NCBI RefSeq assembly: GCF_037975245.1
Contig: NC_092569.1
Coordinates: 901,001-965,000 of the forward strand
DNA from: Apostichopus japonicus
Lineage: Eukaryota > Echinodermata > Holothuroidea > Aspidochirotida > Stichopodidae
Direction of reading: 5' to 3'
Length of the DNA: 64,000 bases
Position numbers and translations under genes: made by a program. The notes beneath the pieces are model-generated. The model did no database searches, had not been told where the DNA came from, and saw only the letters and a list, made by a program, of their open reading frames with translations. Below are positions 50,346 through 61,600 of this stretch, one piece after another; within the stretch, counting starts at the first letter, position 1; every line of letters starts with the position of its first letter.

Positions 50346-51371
50346 TTTGACCATATCTTTGAACTCTACCGACAAACCGAAGAATCCATTTTACAGTCAG
50401 ACATTTTCATTGCGTCACACGAAAGTATTACACAATGAAGCATTTGTACACTGAAACGTTCCTTTACAAAACAGTGTTCATGAACATAGCAAATTGCACA
50501 TGTGACATGTAAACAGGACCAATGGTACATGTATCACACATATATGAATACAAATTTGTTCAAATATAAAAGAATAAATGATATATAGCAAATGTTTTGT
50601 TCTATTGTTGCACCGTGAAGTCCAACAACAGCAAGTGATGTAAAAGTTGTGATACAACTTAACATACAAAATTTTCCATTGATTCGTAACAATACAAGTA
50701 TTCAGAAAATGTCAAAGAATTATCAATAAATAAGTCTTACATCATTTTTCTGAGAATGTGACAGAAAACAAAAATGGACTAGAATTTTTCATAAATAGTT
50801 CCACATCAAGATACAACTGGTTAACAAAAAAATTGTCTTTCTATTTCTGAAATTATTCAAATCGAAGTTCCTTAGATTGCATTTTTTGACCATAGAATCT
50901 TCAAGACATTTTAGCATATGCCAATACTACCTATAACGTATCTTTACGTTCATAAACATCAAAGCCACACTTCTCAACCAGTTTTTTCAACAATGCAACT
51001 CAGTCTTTAATATACCATTATATAACAAAAACGTCATCGTTTATACTGGGAAGTCACCTACTGCAGTAGATTGCACTTATAAAGGATTACCTTGGCAGAA
51101 ACCCTATTACCAATATCCTAACGTAAATATGAGTATGCTGTTCAATTTTAAATGCTGGAATTCCCAACTGGGGAACTGGATAGGAATATAACATAACACA
51201 GGAAGTAAGACCATATACAACTGCATATTGAGTTTCAAAAGAAAAATTGAATGAAAAAAAAATAGATATGTACCTCTCCAGGAAATAGCACAGCTACTAT
51301 GGGAGAACGTGATTATTGGATATCAAGGATCAGGACTGTACCACAACCCACGAGACCCCCCCCCCCCCACC

Positions 51372-51490
51372 TCTCAGAATCAATGCTTAGACTGCATGAA
51401 AGCTAGCTTGGGCTAAAGAGCTGATGCTAAATAAAATAACTTAATCAATCTCAATTTTGAAAGCTCCCAATCCTAAATTTTCAGACATCT
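51372..51490. repeat. Dispersed repeat copy 1
   Basis: AGAATCAATGC, GCATGAAAGCTAG, TAACTTAAT and GAAAGCTCC occur in the same order as at 62920-63010. Confidence 0.65.
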
Positions 51491-51808
51491 GGAAAAGTCC
51501 AAGGACCCATCAAAACTTCTTGCCCCCAAACTGATAGTTTGGAGACCATCCCATTAGAGTACGATACCCTATCTCAACAACCCATACTCTAAAGTCCTTA
51601 ACCCTTGTAACTATATAACAAGAAAGACCCTCTTGCACAAGCCATTATACACATTTTCACAAATTTGCCAGATAAGTTTTAGGAAAACATTTCCACCTAA
51701 AAAGCATGATACTGAGAGTGCTAAAGTTTGATCTCTATTTTCACACTCCCTTTCAAACTCAATATGCAGCTTTATGTCTGTTGGCAAAATGAGAGTTAAG
51801 AGTGACTA

Positions 51809-51904
51809 CTAGTTTCTCAAAACCAAATACAGAATTAGAGCGACAATAAGCAAGGTAATGAGAATACATATAATAAGCATGAACTTCTTCCTTCTGGCCT
51901 TTTT
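51809..51904 (-). CDS. STX12: Gene A exon 10 (membrane anchor and stop)
   Basis: Codes for KKARRKK, a hydrophobic helix FMLIICILITLLIVALILYL with VL, then RN and TAG at 51809-51811. This is a tail anchor facing the lumen with a two-residue end. Acceptor TTTTTTCAG. No AATAAA was found close downstream. Confidence 0.95.
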   Translation of the reverse strand, partial: KKARRKKFMLIICILITLLIVALILYLVLRN

Positions 51905-54900
51905 CTGAAAAATAAAAAGGAGGGGAAATGTGAGAAAATGTGAGGAAAGTGAAATAGAAGGCATATTTTGGAATAACTTGATGATTTATAATGTCATTTT
52001 TCGATGAAGTGCATGATTAAATTTGGCAGAACAATGTCATATATCAAACACATTAATGTTCATCATTCTAGACTTTCAAACTCACAGGTTTTAAACTTGC
52101 TCACTGACAATGAGCATAATGATCATTTTTTTGCCACAATGTCACAACTCTTTACAAGTTCGGGGGGGGGGGGGGGGGGGGGCTGAATTGTAAAAACTGA
52201 CTTAAAGTACAGATACAACAATATAAGTACAGGTACAATGGTATGAGTAGGGGTACAACGGTATCAGTAGGGGTACAACGTTTTGAGTACATGTACAATT
52301 AGAGTTTCCCTTGGTAGGAGTACAAGTGTGAGTACAAGGCTCTGAGAGTAAGTATGAGCAGTCTTGCACTAGTATCTACTTATACATTTCAAAAATAACC
52401 CAAGTACAAGTATGAGTAGAAATCCATGTGAGTACAAGTGAGAACAAGTGCAGGTACTGTGCTAGCATTCGAGTACAACTACAGACTACACTACAAGTCT
52501 AAAGTATACTTCATCGAGAAACAAAACATTTTTTAAAGAAAAGTATCATGTGCTATTAACCAGGAGCCATAAAGTATGTATGAGAAGCTTTCAAAGGTTA
52601 GCCAAAAAAACAGAAATGATTTTGGTAGCGTTGTTCAGGATAACTACCCACTAAATTTCAACTTTGTGAGCGAGAATAAATACTTCTCAAAGAATTTCTA
52701 GTGTGGTAGAGTGGTTGCAGTGGACAACATCAACTAAATCTCTCACAGAGCATTCCTACACATACATTTTATAATGAGACTGAACCTCAAAACAATACAA
52801 AATCTCTTTTATGTTCACTATGCTCATTAACCTGTCTGTATTCTGTGTGTGTATTTGTCCCTTCTGTGACTGTAACTTGTCATTCAGCTTCTGAGAAAGA
52901 TCCTGCTAGGATCGAAATGTCAGGCCCTCTTACTTTTACACAAAATTGAACCTGCTAAATTCCATCACTTTCATCACCTATCAGAAATTGTTCAAAGGTT
53001 GTCATCGTTCTCCGGGATGAGCAGGGCAACCCTTCCACTACATATCAAATTCATCAGACAATGTGTCATCTTTCATTTTATAATTCTCATTTATATGATT
53101 GTTTTTAGGAACGTAAGCAAGCCAGCAGCTTTAAGATATTAATGTCACGGATCTGGATTTAAATTCTTACCTGGTATTCTCTGGCTTTCACGAGTTGAGT
53201 GTTCGCCGATTCTACATGGACCTCAGCTGACTCAACATTTGCTTCTATGCTATCTATAACCAGCAGCAAAAATATCAAAATATAAAGGAAAAAATTTAGA
53301 ATTCCGTCTTTATTATTCATATACTTAATAAATGAATAACATTGATGTATTGTCTTAACAATAACCCCTCTTTGCTGATTTGCTCTTTATCATATCAAAA
53401 AGCCTTACTTGTCATGAAATATGGAAATTTTTGATCTTCAAGTTACCAAAAGAAAAAAAAACAAATTTGACATACAAAAAAAAGAAAAATATTGAGAGTT
53501 ACACATACCAATCATTTCTCCCTGCTCATGGACCATCGATGCAACATCTTTAAATATCTGATTCACATCTAAAATATCAGACTGTTGAGGACATAAAACA
53601 AAAAGAAAAGCATTAGCTAAGAGAACCAATAGAATTGAACTTATTTAATTATTCATTTGGCTGGAATACCAGCTTCTGGTGGGCTAAATCTACCTAGTTT
53701 AGGTGGGCCAAGTCAACCAGGACTTGGTAAGTCAGTTAAATAGGCCCTGGTGGGTCAAATCATTCATATACCACTCTAGCAGACCAACCATAAAAATTCA
53801 TGGTTAGCCAAATTTGCAAGATCATTTTGGATCAAAATCTACCTGCTGTAGTTTTGCTTGGTCAAGTCAACTAGGAATTGGTAATTCAGTCAAACAGTCG
53901 CAGATGGGTCAAATCACCAGGGGACATACTCTTCAAAGCCTCGGTGAGCCACACCTTCCGGGCCATGGCAGGCTAACATTACTTACACTGGTGGGCCAAA
54001 TCTACTGGTACTGGTGGCCCAGATTTAACAATTCAGAGAGTCGAGAGGCCACTAATGGCTTCTTTCACAGCCTCATGAGAAAAGTACTCACTAATATTAA
54101 CTGCTAACCACAAGCAGCAATGCTGAAACTAGGTTTACTGTGGAACTATTCACACTTCATCCTTGACTGTTTGGAACTTTTTTTTCTTTGATCACCCTTA
54201 GTAACACAAATGGTCAAATACAAAAAGAAAATATACATTCACATACCTACAAGCAAGTATAAATACACTAACAGGCATTGCCTTGTAGCCTCTGTATAAC
54301 ACAATTTCTAAACCACTAATGTAAGTGACTGTAATCTTACATTTATAATTAGTAACATGGCTGGAACATTATTACATATTGCATCATAGTTACAGAGCTA
54401 TTTTGCACTAAAGGCATCACAATCGTTACACTGGGGAATATTCTCAAACGTCAGTTCATTTTAATAGAAACACCAGAGCCACTTAAAATTGAACAAAAGC
54501 AATGACCCTTTGAGGCTTCTATACTTTTCCTGCTTTGAATATTTCATAAAATATCGAAAACTGAAGGTATTTGTAGCTTTAACGTCATCTTCCATGTTAC
54601 CAGAGTTACTTACTTCTAACTTTTTTAGTTGGTTTTCCCTTTCTACCAAGGCATCCATGTCCTCTACTTGGACCTGTGCCTGAGCAGTGCTGAGGAGGAG
54701 GAGGAAATATTCCATGATTTAATGAACTTGATGAGATTACAATCATAATATGATGTCAGAGATGATTTTAAACCTTTTTTTGGTCGACAAATTTTAGCAT
54801 GATGCACATTGGCATTTCTTAATTTTCATTGATATTTTCTAATGCACTGCTCTTTTCGTAGTGATTTTGGAATCTTCTTGTAATTGCATCCTATTCCTCC

Positions 54901-57900
54901 TCTATTTCCCTTCTTCCTCCCGCTCCCCATCCCTCGCTGCCCCTCCCTTCCCCCCCCCCCCCTCATGGAATCACTAATTCACCACAGGTCGTCCCTGATA
55001 TTGGAATTCAGTCTGTTTCTTATTTACAAAAACCTTAACACCGTATAAGTACCACACTTTAGCAGAGTTACCTGGCTTAGCTTACTGAGAATATAAGAAT
55101 GGGAGCTGACTTGAGTGAACTTGAGAAGCCTGGAATATGATTACTGCTGGCAATAATCTACTTTAAAGTTCATCTCAGTATATTCCTACTCTCACCTATC
55201 ATAACCACCCAATGACTACGTCTCCTGACTTGAGTAACCTGAGTGACCCTGAGAAGCCTGGAATATGATTACAGCAGGCAATAATCTACTTAACAGTTCA
55301 TCGCAGTATATTCCTACTCTTACCTATCATAACCACCCGAAAACGGATCCTAACCTGAGTAAACCTGGGAAGCCTGGATTATGATTACAGCAGGCAATAA
55401 TCTACTTAACAGTTCATCGCAGTATATTCCTACTCTTACCTATCATAACCACCCGAAAACGGATCCTAACCTGAGTAAACCTGGGAAGCCTGGATTATGA
55501 TTACAGCAGGTAATAATCTACTTAACAGTTCATCGCAGTATATTCCTACTCTTACCTATCATAACCACCCGAAAACGGATCCTAACCTGAGTAAACCTGG
55601 GAAGCCTGGATTATGATTACAGCAGGCAATAATCTACTTTAAAGTTCATCTCAGTATATTCCTACTCTTACCTATCATAACCACCCGAAAACGGATCCTG
55701 ACCTGAGGGATCATCTTCATATGGATTCTAAAATGAAACATTAAAATTACGATTTATTTTTAATTTATGTAAACACTTATATTGAAATTGAAAAAACTAA
55801 ATAAATTAATGGAAGTTCATATATGATATCTCTTTCACTTTACAATAATAGATCAAGGTTTGCTTGCTCATTTCATCACCTCAAATCATTTATCTAGAAA
55901 GAAATTAGGAAAAAGCAAAAATGAAACTCCCAACTATTTCAAGTATATATCTATTATTATCTTTTATATCCTCTATAACATCAATGAACCTTAATGAGTG
56001 ACATCACTGTTAATATGTAATATGTTGATTGCATGTCTCCTCTCTAATTACATTTGTCCTTTTGTACCTGGCTGGAAACTTAACAAGAAAAAAAAGAATG
56101 AAAACATTTCATGGTTCCTTGCTGCTGTTCATTAGTTCCATTCATAGGGAAATTTCTAACAAAGCCCTAATACAACAACAGTAATTTATGCTCACAAACT
56201 TTTGTTGCCAAAGTAATGCTAAGCCCTGATATCAATTGCAACACACATCAGTGTGTGAAGACTATCTACCATTATCATCATACCAAGTTTGACGAAATTC
56301 CGACTAGTAATAGTAGCCAAGTAATTGCAATTTGGAGTATTTCACGTTTGACCCCATGATCTCATTAATATTCATGAAATGAGCACCAACATCAACAGGG
56401 ATAATCTACTTACTATGGGCCACCCACTCACCAAGTATGGTAATGATTGGTCATTCCCTCGTTGAGTTATTGTGCATACAAACTTTTCATAACGAAATAA
56501 TGCTAGCCCCCCCCCCCCCCCTTAAAAACATGCATGATATCAATTGCAACATACATCAGTGTGTGGAGACTATCTACCAATATCATCATACCAAGTTTGA
56601 CGAAATTCCAATAAATAGTAGCTAAGTTATTGCAACTTGGGAGTTTTTCACGTTTGACCTGTGACCTCATTAATATTATTTAACTTTGAACTCGTATAAC
56701 TTCGCACACGAAGGTCACATTGGGGTCAACCTATTGACATTTATGATCAGAAGGCACCTTGGACATCTGAAAATAGCATCGAAACTGTAAAAATCCCCAA
56801 AACACGAAACGGTCACCAGAGGTCAAATTGAGGTCAAGGGTCACCCAGATGCGGGTTGACAAATGGATTACATTGAAGCAACTCCCAACCTTAACGGACA
56901 GTTCGTTCTCAAGTTATCACAAAAATACTAGTTTTTTATCATTAATTGACCTTTGGTGACCTCGGATCACATGACCGTTAAGTTTGAAAATATTCCCCTA
57001 TACCATTTGCAACTTGTCCCAAAATATCAACCATGTCACACCTTGGAACTGAGAGTTATTGCATTCAATGTCTGAATATTAACTTTGACCTCGTATAACT
57101 CCGCACACAAAGGTCACACGGGGGTCAACCCATTGACATTTATGATCAGAAGGTACCTTTGACATCTGAAAATAGCATCGAAACTGTAAAAATCCCCAAA
57201 ACATGAAAAGGTCACCAGAGGTCAAATTGAGGTCAAGGGTCACCCAGATGTGGGTCGACAATTGGATTAAATTGAAGCAACTCCCAACCCTAACGGACAA
57301 TTCGTTCTCAAGTTATCGTAAAAATACTAGTTTTTTATCATTAATTGACCTTTGGTGACCTCGGATCACATGACCGTTAAGTTTGAAAATATTCCCCTAT
57401 ACCATTTGCAACTTGTCCCAAAATATCAACCGTGTCACACCTTGGAACTGGGAATTATTGCACTAAATGTCTGAAATTTTACTTTGACCTCATAAAACTT
57501 CACACACAAAGGTCACCTGGGGTAAACCTATTGACATTTTTGATTGGTGAGACGTGAATATAGCATCAAAACTGTAAGAATTCAAACATTTTTTTCTTTG
57601 CCCATTTTCTCACCGAAAATACTAGTTTTTTAACATTAATTGACCTTTGATGACCTCGGATCACATGACCGTTAAGTTTGAAAATATTCCTCTATACCAT
57701 TTGCAACTTGTCCCAAAATATCAACCTTGTTACACCTTGGCCCTGGGAGTTATTGCATTAAATGTCTGAAAATTAACTTTGACCTTGTATAACTTTACAC
57801 ACAAAGGTCACCCGGGTGTCAACCCATTGACATTTTTGATCGGAAGGTACCTTTGATATCCAAATCTAGCATCAAAACCAAACATTTTCTTTTTCGCCCG

Positions 57901-58576
57901 TTTTCTCCCAAACTAAGCACATTTTTTCTAATGTGACCTTTGACCTTTTGACCTTGGTTGCAAATGTAGTTTGATCTGCTGATTCCAAAAATCAACACGA
58001 TAAGTCTGTACAGCCATCCTAACTCTGACCGAAAACTTTGACCCCATATAAGTTCGCACACAAAGGTCACACGGGGGTCAACCTATCCATATTTATGATC
58101 GGAAGGTACCTTTGACATCTGAAAATAGCATCGAAACTGTAAAAATCCCCAAAACATGAAAAGGTCACCAAAGGTCAAATTGAGGTCAAGGGTCACCCAG
58201 ATGTGGGTCGACAATTGGATTACACTGAAGCAACTCCCAACCCTAACGGACAATTCGTTCTCAAGTTATCGCAAAAATACTAGTTTTTTAACATTAATTG
58301 ACCTTTGGTGACCTCAGATCACATGACCGTTAAGTTTCAAAATATTGCCCTAACCAGTTCACAACTTGTCCCAAAATATCAAACTTGTCGCACATTGGCA
58401 CTGGGAGTTATTGCAGTTTTAGTATTTTGGGTTTTTGGACCATAACTGACCTTTGGTGACCTTTGTGGGCACCAAAAACAATAGGGTTCATCTACTCACT
58501 ATGGGCCACCCACCCACCAAGTTTGATCATGATCAGTCAATCCCTTGTTGAGTTATCGTGCATACAAGCTTAAGCG

Positions 58577-58612
<36 letters not shown>

Positions 58613-61600
58613 CAACCTGAATACATAGGTTCCTTTGCTTTCAGCAAGGAACCAAAAACCTAGTCTCAACCATTCTACTCTGTTAATACTTTCCTGACAT
58701 GGCATAACAAAAAACAGCAATCTTCTTGATCTGTCGTATAGTGCAGACCACTAACAAGTTTCACTGACAGATTGATAATCTAACTACTGTAGGATTGAAT
58801 TTGTGAGTAATTAAGGAATGGAATACTACAAGAGGTGTAATTAAGGAATGGAATACTACAAGAGGTGTAATTAAGGAATGGAATACTACAAGAGGTGTAA
58901 TTAAGGAATGGAATACTACAAGAGGTGTAATTAAGGAATGGAATACTACAAGAGGTGTAATTAAGGAATGGAATACTACAAGAGGTGTAATTAAGGAATG
59001 GAATACTACAAGAGGTGTAATTAAGGAATGGAATACTACAAGAGGTGTAATTAAGGAATGGAATACTACAAGAGGTGTAACTCAGGGAAGACTCACCACT
59101 GAATCTGAGGTTCCTCTAGCCCTCTCTACGCACTCTCTCTCCACCTTAGCTGCATCCCTCTGCACCCTTTGGAATTGGTTAAGGGAGTCGCTGAAGTCAT
59201 TTGTGAGACGGTCTTTCTGCATCCTTTGTTGCCTCTGAGAGAACGAGGGTTAAACATGTTAAACCAAATTGCAAAAATGTAGGTTTTTTCGATGATGTAA
59301 TTTAGCTACAGCTAACCCTGGTTCATAAATTCACAAAAACCATTCCCTTTTCTCTGTGTCTAACAGATAATAACCGGTGCTGTGGCCCCAGTGGATTAAG
59401 GCGGTGGCATTTGAAGCAATGAGGCTAAGCAATCAGGACTTTTGGTCCTCGGCCAGTTCATAGTAAGGTGGGTTTTTCATCCAAGAGCAATCTACGGTTT
59501 TCCCATCTGAAATGACTTTCTAAATTGAAGAGATTCCAAATTTGATTTAAAATGTTGAATTTAAAACATTAACACCTGATTATTTGATATTTTATTATTA
59601 GAAAATGCGATTTGTCTTATCTTTGTCATCTTACAACTTATGGATGCTTGTCAGTAAACTTCCATATGTCATTGAATAGGAATAGTTTCAACAATTTGGG
59701 GCATACTCTGCATAAACTGATATGATCTTAGCCTCATTAACCCACTTCCACATTACTTAAATAAGGTCAAATTTGTCCAATATCAAGAAAGATACACAAA
59801 ACGTGTACTTATTGAATGCATCCATTGCTCATTGATAATCTCCAACAGCAAATCAAATTCAATTTCACATCCATGCAGATATTCCTTAAAGAAGTATATT
59901 TATTGTTTGGCTAATGAGGACCACACCCAACAGTTAAAACCTGGAATACTTAGAGGGCATTTTGACCTTCGTAAAAGTCAAATACAGGTTTTAATGAGCA
60001 CAGACCAACTAGGTCCGCTAGAACAGAAGAACATCTTAATTATGCTTACCGAGTCGGACTGATTTGTAGAAGGTGGAATGGCAGTAAGGTCTTTTAACAT
60101 CTTATTAGTATCTTTGGCCAGTTGATTCGTGTAGTGCTGTTTTTCATCTCTGCAAAACAAAGAAATCAACATTCACTTAATAAATCTTAAAGCTGCATGC
60201 AGATTATTATCTCAACTCCAGGAATGACAATGGTACAATGTTTACAATGTTTAACACCATTGGTACAATGTTTAACACCATTGACTTTGTTAAACAAGAT
60301 ACATAATGTAAGCTCCTTTAAAGCAGTACTCACAGTATCATTGACCTTCATCATAGGGAGCCTCAACACAACTGACAGTATCAAATAAAGTATCAAATAA
60401 ATTCTAAGCTCCTTTAAACACTTGAATGTATACACATCAGTCCATAAATCTGCATAACTTATCACAGAATAATTGTTTCCTATGTTAACTTAGCAAAATC
60501 GTATCCAATTTTGACATACATTTACACATGTAAAATAGATTGAATGATTAAAAGAGTATTATCCATCCTGTAGTCTCTATTACTATACTGGCACCAGGGC
60601 TTCTTTGTCAGTGGGTCATACAAGGTATCACATCACATTAAAGGCTATCAGTAATGGGCCCAAAAGTTAGCCATGTGACGGTTTTCAAAAGTACTTTCAT
60701 TGAGATTCTGCACCATTCACTTAATTCACAAACATTTATGAATGTTAAGTCAGACAATTTTCTTTCTCACTGTGAAATACAAGTTATGATAGTGGTCACA
60801 AAAAACCTTGTTGATGGTTGACCATGAGTGACCATTACTTGTTTTCTAGCATATTTTTGGGCATTGCTGATGACTTTTAAGTGCTATGTCTGTTGTTACA
60901 AAACAAGGATTGAGTTAAGGATGGATAGGGGCATAGCATTTTCAAAGCTTTGAAAGGGCACCAGGACAATTTCTCTAAAGTGAGAAAAAGGCACGCACAG
61001 AAATGATGAAAAACATGAGCATATTTTTTTTTCACTTATGACCTAGCATATTCTCAGATTTCTGATCAACAAGTCAAAGTTTAATGATCGAGATAATTAG
61101 GAGGGCACCTACGGCAACGTTACTAAAAGGGGCATAGCAGTGGTTGCCGTCAGCAACAGGTGACTTTTAACGGCAGTGGGGCCAGTAGCAGGGGTACTGT
61201 CAGTGGGGCCAGTAGCAGGGGTACTGTCAGTGGGGCCAGTAGCAGGGGTACTGTCAGTGGGGCAGTGTGGCCAGTAGTGTGGGCACTGTGCCACTGTCAC
61301 TGCCATCAGATAAATTGAGCCTTGTTATCAACTACTCACAGTTTGGCTCTGCATTGTTTTGTGTCCTCCTGTGTTCCCAGCATCCTGGTGAGTCTTTCAA
61401 TATCCTTGACTGAGAGGAAACAAAAAAATTGCAAAACTTTTCTGAAACAAATACATTTACTCCATTACATTTGTACTGTATTCTGTACCACATACTGTCA
61501 AAACCCAAATGTTGTCAACTTAAAACTCCTAGCTACTGTAGATACATGATAACATTCAACAAAGCAATTTTGAAATGTTAAGTGGCTTAATTACCAGCAT

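Larger units (their letters stand above)
46605..51808. other. Region between gene A and gene B, largely non-coding
   Basis: Apart from the separately listed repeats and weak ORFs nothing was found. The part near 51.8 kb should be the 3' UTR of gene A. Poly-C at 49569-49582 and 51357-51368. Confidence 0.4.

Noticed and set aside
61109-61306. Mucin-like Thr/Pro repeat protein on the minus strand
   Set aside because: It is a frame through a 27-bp minisatellite inside intron 3 of gene A.
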